Below are positions 35,512 to 48,460 of a DNA stretch of 64,000 bases, one piece after another. The notes below the pieces were generated by a model that saw nothing but the letters and a program-made list of their open reading frames with translations, searched no databases and had not been told where the DNA came from. How positions within the stretch are numbered: the stretch's first letter is position 1; each line of letters starts with the position of its first letter. Both the position numbers and the translations under genes were made by a program. This stretch comes from Chenopodium formosanum (Eukaryota > Streptophyta > Magnoliopsida > Caryophyllales > Amaranthaceae), in assembly GCA_024500155.1 (NCBI GenBank), contig CM044857.1, positions 312,501 to 376,500 on the forward strand. The letters run 5' to 3'.

Positions 35512-37692
35512 AGCCTTTTGAAAAGTGACTATTATAAGCCTAATGACGTGACATAATTTGATTGGATGTTATAAGACATGTCATCTTTGACTTTTCAAAG
35601 CCTTTATTAATTAAAATTTATTTTTTTTATTTATGAAATTCTTTTTAATTTTCGAATATTATATTTTATAATTTTTGAAATTCTTTTTTTAATTTCTTAA
35701 TTAATATCAGAAAATCAAAATTAAATTCAAAATCAAATTAAAAAGTTAAAAACAAAAACTGTTCTTCATTGTTCGTTCTTCATTGTTCTTCATTTTCTTC
35801 ATCCAAAATCAAAATTATCATGCAAATTTGTTACTATGATTCACTAATTTGTTCAATGTTTCACTGTGAACTTCGATCTTTAATTTCGTTCATCAATTCG
35901 TTTTGTAGCATTTCGAATTTTTCAGTTCTTGATTTTTATGTTTTTGTTCTTAAAAAATCTCAACCAAAATCGCTTTATTACGTATTTGTTAAGAATGATA
36001 CCTGCATGGCCGCATAGGTGTTTGGTTATATTGCGGTGGCCGGCGGCATGATGGTTTAGGCTGAATGATTAGTGTTCTTTCGAATGTGTGCGTGATTGGA
36101 GAAGACAATCATTCTTTTTTGTTTTTGTCCTAGTTTGATCCGTAAAAATGTAAATAATTTGTTGCGAACTTGTTTGTGCCTTAGATAATGACCTAAACTT
36201 CTTTAGATCATTACCTTTGGAAAATAGTTTTTTATATATTCTAGTAATGACCTTATTATATTATGGACATGACAAAATATCAGATTATAATATACTTCCG
36301 GTTAATCAAACGCATTTTTTCCTAATAGGGTTTTTGTATATTAAAATTTAGATTAACACATTTAGTTAAACTATTTTTCCTAAGAGGGTTCATTCATTGG
36401 ACCTAAAATTAAGGCTAAAAGATTTATTTGAAATATTTTTATTTTGTAAAAGATTATTATGCTATTTTTCGATTATTCTTAAATTTAGTTTTCCTCTCTC
36501 ATCACTCACGAGTCACGACGTACACGTTATCCTCCACAAGCTCTTGTGCAGTTAATTTTCTTTTAGTACTTCACTCTTTGCTTTCCCTAATAGAACCATA
36601 AAATTCAAATATTCCCTACCAATTATTCGCACAATTATACGAGTAATATTTAAAAGTAAGAATAACTTCAAATAAATCTACTGCCTTTTATACTTTTCAT
36701 AAAAATAACTCAAAATAAAACGCTTCAAATAAATAACATGTCGTTTATAATTTTTGTTAATCAATATAAGGGTCAACACTTTATAAAAGCAATTGTTGAT
36801 ATGAATTTCCAAATTCACCTTGTTATTATTGGGGAAATCATTTGTATACTCTTATTATAGTTAGATCTTATAATATAATTCTCACAATGAAAACAACACG
36901 GATTTTTGTTTAATCGAATATTTTGTCATGATATGATTGATATCCATGATATAATAAGGTCATTACCAGAACGTATAAAACACTGCTTTCCAAAGGTAAT
37001 GACTTAAAGAAGTTTTGGTCATTACCTAAGCCACAAACAAGTTCGCGATAAATTATTTACATGTTTACGGATCAAATAAGGACGAAAACAAAAAACGAAT
37101 GGTTGTCTTCTCCAATCACACATTATGAAGAACACCAATCATTCAGCCTTAACCACCATGCCACCGATCACCGCGATATAGCCAAACACCTTTACGGGTA
37201 ATTCCTCCTTAACAAATACGTAATAATGCAATTTTGGTTGAGACTTATTAAGAACAAAAAACCTTAAAATCAAAAACGGAAAAAAATTCAAAATGCTACA
37301 AAATGAACTTATGAACGAAATTAACGATCGAACGTCACAGTGAAAAATTGAACAAATTAGTGAATAATAGTGACAAATTTGCATAATAGTTTTGATTTTG
37401 GAGAAGAAAATGAAAAACAATGAAGAACAACTTTTGTTTTTAATTTTTAAATTTTGATTTTTAATTTGATTTTGATTTGCTGAAATTAATTAAGAAATTA
37501 AAAAAAGAATTTCAGAAATTATAAAAATATGCTTTTCGAAAATTTAAAAAAGAATATCATAAATAAAAAAAATGAATTTTAATTAAAAAAAAAGCTTTGA
37601 AAAGTCAAGATGACATGGCTTATAGCATCCAATCAAACTATGTCACATCATTAGATTTGTGGTAGTCACTTTTCAAAAGGCTACTGTAAAAT
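35512..37692. mobile_element. Foldback element with arms of about 0.8 kb
   Basis: The left end ATTTTACAGTAGCCTTTTGA (35512) is the reverse complement of the right end TCAAAAGGCTACTGTAAAAT (37692). The complementarity continues inward as arms of roughly 35512-36310 and 36901-37692, with about 80-90 percent identity by eye, around an AT-rich spacer of about 0.6 kb. Short ORFs in the two arms are mirror images of each other and are not convincing proteins. A TA directly outside CAGTAGCC on both sides fits a mariner-type target, but a Mutator-type foldback is also possible. It lies just upstream of the COQ8-like gene. Confidence 0.8.
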
Positions 37693-39250
37693 TTTTATAA
37701 CTCAAGTGGTTAGACCTTCTCTTCCGATTTCATGAGGAAAAAAAAAGTCTTGTAATAATAAGGTTTGCAAATTAGAAATATTTTTCCACAAACCTATGGG
37801 GCAATATTAGTATATTACACTATTCTAACTTTTTAAAATAGAGGTACAAATATTATTATTGAAGTACATTAATGAATAATAATGAATAAAATTACATAGA
37901 CAATCTTTAGAAATATATAGTACCATAACCATCATTATAAAAGTTAACTAACTAATGACTATTGAAAGTATTTTGGAAAGCATGACACTTTGATTGTACA
38001 AGTGTTAGGATAAGTGGATAAAACATAGTTGGGATTACTATTGGGATGACATGTGGGTATAATTTTGCGAATTTTGTACCATATAAGTCTCTATTGGAGC
38101 GAGTATGGATATGATTTTAGTGAGTAGTGAATTAATATGGATATCAAAAGTCATACTCAATATGGATAGTGGGGAGGTAATAGATATACAAATGTTAGAT
38201 GTATATGGATATCAGGGAGGGGTATCCACACCGCCCCATTTTCCATCTCTAAGGTTTTTTTTTTTTTGATTTAAAGTCTTATTCAATTAAATGCTCAAAT
38301 TATCTTAATTCTTGAGTGTGGAAATTGTTAAAAGTTGTCAAAGCATTACCTTCACACCCATCCTCCATCACAATTCACAACCACATTACACCCATCCAAC
38401 ACTCCTTTCTTCTTACCCAAATAAAAGAATACAAAAGTAAAACTTTCATAGCCAATTGCCCAATCCTCATCAACTTTTTTTATTTTTATTATTTTTTTTA
38501 TAATTTAAATTTAAATTTTTGGTGAAAGAGAGAGGCAAGACTCAAAAAGAAAGCACAAACTAACCACTAACAAAACAAATGAAAAGAAACCAACTCCTAC
38601 TAGAGCCTAAGAGGCTTTATGCCTTTATTCATCCTAAGAAAGTACTTGGCACCATTCTCGGCCATGCCACCTTGGAGAAAATATAAGTTTATCTTCCTGA
38701 TAATTATATATATATAACTGCTAATACCATTAGCGGTTCTATTTGAAGAGCCTGTAATGGTTAAAGGTTCTTTAAATTAGAACCGCTAATGGTATTAGCG
38801 GCTCTTTATAGTCTCAAATTTTACAAACCTTCACTAAGCCTATGTGTACTGTATCACGGAAAATAGTTTTAAAACTGACATATATATGGAATTATTTTTT
38901 ATTTTAGCATTATCTATGGAAATCGCTCAATAACTTTTCATTAAATTAGGCCCATTATTGTTGATTTAACAAAATGTTATATTGATTGAGATTTTATAGA
39001 AATGTCAGATAAACGTTTTGTTTTTTTTAATTTATCACAAAGATAAATTGAGGCTTTCTTGCCAACCCGTTCAAATCATCCAATAAAATAGCATAAATTT
39101 TTTTCGAGACCGCCTCAATTAATTCTAAATTCTGATCCGCATTCACCCTGTAGTTAACTGTTAGCCCACGAGTCTGGTGCCCTCATCAACTCTACATTAA
39201 GATAATAACGCGAGTACAGTATCACGGCCAACTGGGGAGTAGCACGAGAT
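37693..39250. other. Spacer upstream of the glucosyltransferase gene
   Basis: AT-rich DNA with a small palindrome and no supported gene. Confidence 0.5.
38720..38799. repeat. Short inverted repeat with AACCGCTAATG words
   Basis: GCTAATACCATTAGCGGTTC (38720-38739) recurs inverted as GAACCGCTAATGGTATTAGC (38780-38799), with 40 bases between. Inside each arm, ATACCATTAGC is itself partly palindromic. AGCGGTTC/GAACCGCT repeats are common in the subterminal parts of plant CACTA elements, so this may be a relic of one. Confidence 0.6.
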
Positions 39251-39272
39251 CCTCGTGAGAAAAGCTTCTACT

Positions 39273-39279
39273 TATATAA
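39273..39279 (+). promoter_or_regulatory. TATA box of the UGT gene
   Basis: TATATAA lies 112 bases before the start codon. Just upstream is a short palindrome, CACGAG ATC CTCGTG (39243-39257), which could be a protein-binding site. Confidence 0.5.
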
Positions 39280-39384
39280 GAATAACAATTACCCTGTTCA
39301 AAATCATCAATCAATTTAATCCCAAAAAAGTTAGTTGACTTTGATAAAACTCCATCGATTGAGAAACCAAGATCAGCATAATCA

Positions 39385-42300
39385 ATGGAGGTAATAGTGA
39401 TGCCATTTCACAGCCAAGGTCATATGAACACCATGCTTCAATTCGCCAAACGTTTAGCGTACAAAGGCAACATTAAAATCACCCTTGCTACCACCCTTAC
39501 CACCACTCAAAAGATGTCCAACTCTAGCAATGACTTCAACTTCATTCGTTTAGAGACCATTTACGATGACTCGAACGAAACCGGACTCAGCTTCCAAGCA
39601 CGAATGAACAAGTTCAAGATCCAAGGATCAGTCCAACTCGACCGACTAATTACTAACACTCTCAGCAGATCATCTGGTAACAAATGTTTGCTGGTTTACG
39701 ACGCTGCTATGGAGTGGGCATTGGATGTGGCCAAGAAATGTAATGTCTTGACTGCAGCTTTTGTTACTCAGGGCTGCGCTTATATGGCGTCTTTTTACCC
39801 CATGTTTCTGCAGGAGTATCCTCGTGTTGCTGCTGCCAATTTATTTGTTGATCCTCCTTCGTCGGTACCGAATGTGTCAGAGGAACAGCTGCTAAAAGGC
39901 CTGCCTGGCTTGCAATATCTGTCTTCGTCTTCCTCCAATTCTGATAATTCAGGTGCTGTTACTGGTAAAAAGCCGCTTCATCTTCTCATTCAAATGGTGC
40001 TTGTGTCTATGGAGAATCTTCATCTTGCTGATTGGGTTCTCTTCAATTCCTTTGATCAACTTGAGGATGAGGTTACTTCTTTTCCCCCTTTCTGTTTTTT
40101 TTGTTTTGTTGGACTTCAATTTGTTCTTCTTGCGACTTTGAAGATTGTGTTCGTTTGAATTAGTATTGTGAAAACTTATACTGGATTGTGGGGAGTAATA
40201 ATATGTCAACACTATCGTGTAATTTGAGTTAGTAATGTGACAACTTAATCCGGACCAAGAGGAGTAATAATGGGTAGTGAAACAATCACTTCATTAGGAG
40301 ATCAGCCACTTTGGGCTCTATCAAGTAGCAACAAATATTCACACCTAATATTGTTGTAGATAAGCATCAGAAGAGGTTTGAGAGTCATTAGGTCCTTAGA
40401 ATTCCCTCAAAAGCCAAAACTCGGGGAGATCCACATCTTTGTCATTTGTCAAGATTTCATTGCCTTGCAGTGCTCAATCTCATGACGGACTCAGAGTGAT
40501 TGGTTACAGGAATTCAGTTCCCTCAGCTGATGAGCCAATTGGGCCTCTGCTGAAGTCCTGCATCTTCTGGTACAGGGTTTTAATAGCCGATAGTTTTTAT
40601 ATACTTCGTATTTTTTTATGGTTAGGAGACGTCCCTTGCAAGTAGGAATTATATGGCTATGATATGATGTTTTGGCTATTGTTGCTTTAGATGGGTTTAG
40701 TTGCATAATACTCCGAGACTTTACTGTCAGGATAACAATGTTATATACATTGAGAATATTCCCACCAAGACTGTTCGGGTAACAAACTTTGCTCATTCCC
40801 ACTCAATGTTAGAAAAGGCTCAAGGCACACTTGGGAAATAAGGGTCCTAGAGTTTAGATGCAAATCACATTACTCATTAAAGTGAGGCACAGCTCGTAAA
40901 AAAAATAAAATAATATCTCTGCATAAAAACAGATTGCAGACAAGAAACTATAGTAGCCAATGTGCCTTTTTGGGCACCTTACTGTTTATCATGTCTTTCT
41001 AAGGTCTTGGGCAGCAGTGCAATAAGGCTTCATTGCCGCTGCCATCTTTTCAAACATTCTTCCCACATGCTTTCGTGAATCTTTGGCATGTATTTAACGT
41101 AACCGTGAGCTCTAAGCTGCGTGAGAAAAATGGAAAATGTGGCCTAAAAAATCAGCTTTTCTTTTTTAACCTTTGCAAACGAAGTAAGAAACATGTGCAC
41201 AAAAGGCAAAGGTCAAAAGGAAAGAACCTATATGGTAGTATCTATTTCAAATATGCTGATCAAACAACCATGTATATAAATTGGCATCCCCCTAGAGTAC
41301 AGAATTTGCACCTTGCATGATGTATATGCCAATGCTTAATTTGCCTTATAGTTAGGAGTTAACAGTAATGATTGTCAATGTGTGCCTGATATAAATGCTC
41401 GCCAATGTTTAATCTGAGAGACTATTAGTAGGCAGGTTCTGCCTATTATTTTCAATATTTGTTTTGTTTTCATTTCAGTGTGTTACACTAGTAGATAATC
41501 TATGTATTCAATGAATAAAACAGCCAAGGTTCCAAAAATTGGCATCAGTATCACATGTGAAATAGTCCTTCACCTCCACCATCTGTACTAGAGACCCAAG
41601 TTGCATTTAGTAATTGGTGTGTGTTTCATAAACAAAAAAACTTTTCGGTCACCTGACATGAGGTGTCAAATATAGTCAGCAATTTCTGAAAACATCATGA
41701 GCTTGCATAGTCACTATTTTTTCTTGGAGTTTCCTATGATTGCAATTTAATATCACTCTTTTCTCAACATATCTTGTTCTGTCATTAATGTATGTGAAAT
41801 TCCACTGCTAATTTTGAGGATATGACTACCACTGCAGGTTGTCAAGTGGATGAAAAACCTTTGGCATGTGAGGACTATTGGACCCACACTGCCATCTGCA
41901 TACCTTGACAAACGTATTGAGTATGATGTTAACTATGGTTTTAGCCTCTATAAGCCAAATGATGAGGCTTGTATGAATTGGCTAAACACCAAACAAGCTG
42001 CCTCAGTTGTGTATGTTGCCTTTGGCAGTGCTGCTAGTTTGAGCGTAGATCAGATGGCAGAAATGGCAGAGGCCTTAAAGCAAAACCCAAGCAGTTTCTT
42101 GTGGGTAGTAAGGGAAGGTGAGCAGAAAAAGCTCCCTAAAGATTTCATTAGTGAAACATCAGATAAAGGTTTGGTGATATCTTGGTGCGCCCAATTGGAT
42201 GTCCTAGCTCACGAAGCAGTGGGATGTTTCGTAACCCATTGTGGCTGGAATTCAACAATTGAGGCACTGAGCTTTGGGGTTCCGATGTTGGCAATGCCAC

Positions 42301-42560
42301 AATTTATGGACCAACTGATTGATGCTCATTTTGTTGATCAAGTTTGGGGTGTTGGAATAAGGCCTAAGAAGAATGAGGATAATATTGTTACTTGCGAGGA
42401 AATAAAGTCCAGCCTTGAGGAGATTATGCATGGACAAAGAGCAGAGAAGATTAAGGAGAATGCATCGAAGTGGAAAGCCTTGGCTAGGGAAGCAGTCAGC
42501 GAGGGGGGCAGTACAGACACGAATATTGATGAAATCATCAACCGGCTTGCATCCTTGTAA
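39385..42560 (+). CDS. UDP-glycosyltransferase, UGT74-like
   Basis: Two exons, 39385-40071 and 41838-42560, with a 1766 bp intron; 469 aa. The catalytic His is H13 in PFHSQGH and its Asp partner D106 in LLVYDAAME. The plant secondary-product (PSPG) box spans residues 345-388, starts WCAQ, contains HCGWNS and ends in Gln (FMDQ). A terminal Gln and a Trp at box position 22 point to UDP-glucose as donor. The protein would glucosylate a small hydroxyl or carboxyl compound in the cytosol. Intron position and sequence resemble the UGT74 (group L) family, whose members use acceptors such as salicylate, auxin or thiohydroximate. The acceptor here cannot be predicted. The gene looks intact. Confidence 0.9.
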
Positions 42561-42949
42561 GGGTTGTGTTAGTGTTTTCATAGGCTTCATTTCCGATTTT
42601 ATTTCCTTGATTGTATTAAGAACAGTCCAAGACTTAGCTTGTAGACTTTCCATTCAAGGTTTCAAACATATTAATAACTTTTCATTTACAGCTGTTGTAG
42701 AATGTTGGTGTTAAATTGTAAGTAATGGAATGGGCATTATGTATTATGATCTAATGATGGTAATTTTTTTTTTAAAAAAATGTATTATTAACATGCAATC
42801 TCTTGTAGAGTTGTAGTTTTAATCTGACTTCTAAGAGAAAGAGCTCCAGCAAATAATTTCCCAAATTGTGCCTATTTTACATTGTCAATCTTATTGAGAC
42901 CCAATATTAGTAAGAGTATTTAACATTGATATGAGCAAATAATCTTCGG
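42561..42949. other. UGT 3' region
   Basis: Holds the likely 3' UTR of the glucosyltransferase gene and AT-rich spacer. Nothing else is recognised. Confidence 0.5.
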
Positions 42950-43470
42950 CTCACCTTAATTTTTTGAAAATTTTAAGGTACAGGAGTCTGTACCTTGCTT
43001 GATATAGACAAAAAAAGTGGAAAGAACATGTAGTTACTTTATAAAGAACATATAGTTTTTTTATAAACAACATATAGCTGTTTTGTAAAGAACATCAATT
43101 TTTTTTTTTTTTTTAATATCTAATGAACATCTGTAATATTAGTAAAGAACATGAAAATATTATGTAATGAACATTATTTATATGTACCCACCATAATTTT
43201 AAAACAAAATTCAAAGAAAAATACACAATAAGCAATGAACATTATATCATAAATAAAGTAAATTATATTGACAATAAAAAAAACATGAACATATGTTATT
43301 TTCACTCTTTTTTGGTGTAAATATGTTCTTTTTACTTTAGGTATATGTTCATTATATTTTAATAGTATGTTCTTTTCATTACAACTGTACGTTCTTTACA
43401 TTTGTACAGTATATTCTTTTCGCGAAACAGCTGTATGATGCAAGGTTCCCACGCCTATAGGAATCACACA
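42950..43470. repeat. Palindromic AGAACAT-rich repeat
   Basis: Left of about 43290 the plus strand carries many GAACAT words (AAGAACATGTAG, AAGAACATATAG, AATGAACATC, AATGAACATTA). Right of it the words invert to ATGTTC. The outer parts are also inverted: GTACCTTGC near 43000 and GCAAGGTTCC near 43440. This makes an imperfect foldback of about 0.5 kb with no coding capacity. Confidence 0.55.
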
Positions 43471-43493
43471 CTATTAATTTTTGTCTAAAATAT

Positions 43494-43852
43494 TTAGGCC
43501 CCGTTTGATTTGATGTAAAATATTTTCATGGAAAATGATTTTCCCATTTCACTTGTTTGGTTTGTGAAGGGGCGAAAAACGGTTTTCCCAAGGGTGGAAA
43601 ATCTCATTCTTAATGATTGAAAACATTTTCCTTTACAAAACAAGGCAAGCCACATTTTCCTCCATCCTCCTTATCTCCTATTTTACTTCCCTCTCATTCA
43701 TGCTCACATTCCCACTCCTATTTTTTACTTTTCTTGTTTGCAACCAAACAATGGAAAACCAATTTGCAATTGTGATTTACCTAGAAAATATGTTTTCCAT
43801 GGAAACTAATTTTTCATTGAAAATATTTTACATCAAACCAAACGGGGCGTTA
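43494..43852. mobile_element. Tourist-like MITE (PIF/Harbinger)
   Basis: 353 bp (43497-43849) flanked by TTA on both sides (43494-43496, 43850-43852). The inverted ends are GGCCCCGTTTGATTTGATGT and its counterpart ending ACATCAAACCAAACGGGGCG, and complementarity continues through AAAATATTTTC. TTA target and GGCCCCGTTTG ends are typical of Tourist MITEs. Confidence 0.85.
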
Positions 43853-44705
43853 GTAAAATTGTCAAAAATAATAAGACCATTGATCAGTCTTCCATAAATA
43901 AGCCTAACTTTTCCTTATGAGTATTCGGCTTAATTAGATTGTAGTCGTTGGTAACAGGCTAGGTTAAGTATAAGATGTGTTGCTGTCTAAATTTATTTTA
44001 TACGAAGTAAAAAGAAAAGTATTCTCTTAAGATGATTGACTAAATGCCAAACAAAACAATCTCTTCTCAAATTATGCGACCATATTTTTTGGACAAGAAA
44101 AAGTTCATCTATTGACGAGATGAACAAAGATTAAGTGGCTATTTCGAGAGAAAAAAAAAACTGATTATCTTTTCATTAAATGCGGGTCTCACAATTATTG
44201 CTTTATTACGAAAGAGTAATGCTATATGTAGCCCTAAGGGCTATGTATAAGCATTAAATACACTTTGAAAATTGTATAAAATTAGGAATTCATGACAAAA
44301 ACACGCGTAAATCAGTGTTGTTTGGGTCCAATTTACTCCAATTGGGCCAGTCCGTAAATGGTTCAATATCAAAGCCCAAGGTCAAGGTTCAACTGCAATT
44401 TTTACACTACCCCCCTGTGTAGTGTGTTGTACTTGCACCCCCCTCCCCACGACGTCGTTTTGTACGTTTTTTATGTTTCCATTTTTTTTTTCCTTTTTTC
44501 TTTTTCTGCCATTTTTGGTTAGTTTTTTTAATTTTTCTTTTTTTTTAAATGTCTTACTTTTACTCAAGCTATGTATATATATATATATCATTTTAAACTT
44601 TTATTTTCTCTCTCTTCAAGTGATTTTGTTCTTATTTTTTTCTCTCTCTTCCATTTGATTTCATCCAATTTTTTCGTTTGATTTTGATATTTGCGTTTTC
44701 TTCTG
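43853..44705. other. Upstream flank of the transposase gene
   Basis: AT-rich DNA containing a palindrome TAGCCCTAAGGGCTA at about 44229-44243 that might mark an element end, and T/C-rich sequence before the start codon. No gene is supported. Confidence 0.45.
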
Positions 44706-46689
44706 ATGGATGATTCTTCTATTGTTTATTTTGATCGAGATTGCGAAGCTGTTCTTCCATCTGGTGTTTCATTGGTTGATTCATTTGTTCATCAATGTGA
44801 GCTATTATGATCCTAATTTTATTATTTTTTTTACATTATTGTGTTTATGTTATGCTATGTTTTTATAATTTCTGGATTTGTTTGTATTTTGATGCTCTGT
44901 ATTTTGTTAATTGATTTATGTTTCCTATATTTGATTTCATATAATCGCAATTTTGTTGTTGTGCATGTTCATTGTGATTTTGATGCTTTGTATAATGAAA
45001 ATGATTAGTTTATTTTGATGCTTTCTATATTTCGCTAATTATTTTGATTTTGTATATCGATTTGATCTTCTGCATGAAAATTGCAAAAATCACAGTACAT
45101 TTAGTACATTTTTTTTTGCTAGATCTTAATTTAAATTGTTTTTATGTTGTAATGTGTTTTAATTTGTTTTGTTTAATTGGTTAAACATTTTTAAGTTTTT
45201 TTTGATCAAATGTAGTATGCTAAATAATCATGTTTATATTATCATATGTTTTATTGTTTGTCACTGACTTACTGATATATTTTTGATTATTGTTCATTTT
45301 TAATCGATAAATGATCATTTTTGTTTACATGATCATTTTTAATTACATTAGATTTTAAATTTTTTTATAGTTGATTATTTGTTGTTTTGTTATTGTACAT
45401 TTTATGCTTTGATGTTGATCATAATTTTACTATATATATTTATGTAGTGGGAAAAAAGGATGGTATTGTTTATCAAGAAGCAGATAAGTCTGAATTATTG
45501 CATAAAGGATTCAAATCTGAAAACGAAGCTTATGAAATGTATAATGAGTACGCTTTTAGGAATGGTTTTGGAGTCCGAGTTGGGAAGAGTAAGTGGAGAG
45601 GAGATGGCTCATTATTGAAGAAACGATTTGTTTGTTCTAATGAGGGTTATAAGGATGATAAGTGTAGGAATCGTAGGGCTTATGAGAAGCTTGATGTTCG
45701 AACTGGTTGTAATGCTTTTATACAGTTTTTTGTTGATCATGATGGTGTTTGGACATGTTCAAGACATGAAATGGTTCATAGTCATGATATGATTCCTGTT
45801 GAAAAGAGGCATTTAATCAGGTCTCAAAGGAGTGTTAATGAAGAACAACTTCGATTTATTTCTACATTGAAAATGAGTGGAGTCAAAGTTTCTGATTCTT
45901 TGAGGGATTTAAAAAGGAGGTTGGTGGTTCTCCTAACCTTACTTTTACGGCTTCGGATGTGTATAATGCATTATCATGTGATAAAGCTGCCAAACTTGAT
46001 GGATGTGATAGCAATAAGTTGATAAAGTATTTTGCAAAGAGACATGTAGATGAGGTAGATTTTTATTATGATTTTGAGCAAGATGAGAGTGGTGCCTTAG
46101 TTAGTTTTTTTTGGCGTGATGGAAGAATGCTGAGAGATTATCATTACTTTGGAGATTTATTGGTCTTTGATACAACATATAGAACTAATAATTATGGAAT
46201 GATTTGTGCTCCCTTTGTAGGGATGAACCATCATGGTAACAATGTGATGTTTGGTATGGGTTTTATTCTTAATGAGCGCACCGATTCTTTTGATTGGTTA
46301 TTTGATACATTTCTTTATTCAATGGGAAAGAAAAGTCCCATCACTATTATGACTGATCAAGCACAAGCAATTGCAGCGGGTATAAGAAACATCTTCCCTT
46401 CAACTGTCCATCATCGATTATGTGTATGGCATCTTGAACAAAATTCGAAGAAGCATATTGCAGCGTTGAGAGCTTTGGATGGTTTTACAGATTTGTTCAG
46501 CTATTTATTGAAATATTGTGAAACCCCTGCTGAGTTTGAGCATTTCTGGAAAAGGTAATATCATTATATTTTATACTTTCTATCTATTTGATAATTCTGA
46601 AAATATGATCATTTTATGATTTATATATGTACATATTGTGTTTACATTTGATCATTTGGCATAGTTTTATTATTTGGAAACTGTACATT

Positions 46690-46813
46690 TTTATGGTTAT
46701 ATAAGTGATCATATTTAAATTTAATGTTTAAATATGAACATTTATGTTTATATAAATGTTTATACAAGTACTTGTTGTATGTTCATTATTGAAATGATAA
46801 ATGTTCATTTTTG
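46690..46813 (+). repeat. Transposase-intron repeat, copy A
   Basis: This part of the intron 46555-46821 (GTTTAAATATGAACATTTAT, TTATATAAATGTT, GAAATGATAAATGTTCATTT) is found again, slightly diverged, at 49040-49157 in the spacer between the two convergent genes. Confidence 0.8.
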
Positions 46814-48460
46814 CTTCACAGAATGTTGGTGAAATATAATTGTGCAAATGATGATTGGTTGTGTGATTTGTATAAAATAAAGGAGATGTGGTGTCCAGCT
46901 TATTCTAAGAAGTTTTGGTCTGGTGGTATTCTATCTTCTCAACGTAGTGAAACTACTAATAAGTCAGTTTCTCAAAGACTTAATAAGACACAAGGTCTAT
47001 GTGACTTTTATCATGTTTTTCTTGATGTTGTTTCTGAGTGGAGAAGCAAAGAAGGTGGTAGAGATTTCAATAATTTGAGGGGAAATAGACATTTAGCTTT
47101 TGCTAACATTGGATCTTAGTTCATGCAAGATCTTTGTATACTATTCAAGCTTATGTGCTCTTTGAAGAGCAGTTCATCAAGAGTACTGCATATGATCATC
47201 AAGATTCTGGTTTGCGTTTTCCTGAATATTCGTATCATCTTTGGCATCCTGGGAAGGACATGATTAAACATGAAGTTGTTTTTAATAAAGAAACACATGC
47301 AATCTTTTGCACTTGCATGTTCTTTAGTGAAACTGGTTTGCTTTGCTCTCATTCTCTACGAGTATATCATTTGCATTGTGTGCGCAATATTCCACAAGAG
47401 TACATAATGAAACGCTGGACAAATGCTACTATGTGTAGTCATGGTATTGAAGAACTAACTTTGAGAACTAATGTTGTGTCTACTAGTGTGTGGAGGTCAC
47501 AAACACTAAGGAAATTTGTAAAGTTGGTAACAAGTTGTCAAAATTCATTGAATGCAAGGCCAAAGGTTGCTTGTTATTTTAACCTTTTAAAGGAAAAGGT
47601 TGAGAGTGTTTCTGGTGCTATAGATTTTAGTGAGCCTACTGAAGGTATTGAAATTGTTGATCATGAAGTCAAGAATCCACCAAAATCAAGGCCTGCTGGT
47701 GAGAGGAATTTTAGGCCAAAGAGTGCCTTAGAGAAGGCATGCAACAAAGCAAAGGGTAATTGGAGGAAGAGAAAGGCAATATATACTCCATATATAAGAG
47801 CTAAAGGTCAAGCTGTTGTACAAGTAATTATGATCATTTATCTTTTCATATATGTTCATTAAATTCATTACATACAGTTATATCTTCAGAAATGAACATT
47901 TATATATTTATATTTGATTATGTATCTGAAATATATTTTTATTTTTTTTATTTTTTTTACTAGGAATTTGATGAGAATGGATTTGCAGTTAGTTATGCCA
48001 ATTCTATAAATGATCCTTCTGACTTGATTGTAGAGAAAACTCATTACATCAGGTTAATTTATTTATTTTCTTTGTTTTATCTTTATTTTATAAACTATTA
48101 ATTTATAATAATAAATTGTAGGTTGGTAGGAATGTAGTTATAGAAGATATGCCTTCTAGCTCAAAGGATTCTGATCAGAGTGTTCTAAATGATGTTGATT
48201 AGGTATCTAAAGAATGTTTAATAGTTGCATTTTGTACTTTCCATTTTATATGTACATTATTAATATTTTTTACATTTGTTATTTCAAAGGCTACTGGTGA
48301 AAGCTCTCTTCAATCCAATATATCTGTTGATCCAAATATTTCTGCTATTGCAAAGGTTATATCATCTTATTTGTTTATTTTATATTTTGAAATTGAACAT
48401 TAAATTGTTTTATAATGTTTAATTTTCTTGTGTAGGAAAAGGATTCACATATATCTACAA

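Noticed and set aside
35769..36017. ORF mirrored by another at 37139-37420
   Set aside because: The two are the same sequence in inverted arms of the foldback element, with no recognisable domain and low-complexity composition.
42252..42653. 133-codon minus-strand ORF
   Set aside because: Antisense to the well supported PSPG box exon of the UGT gene.
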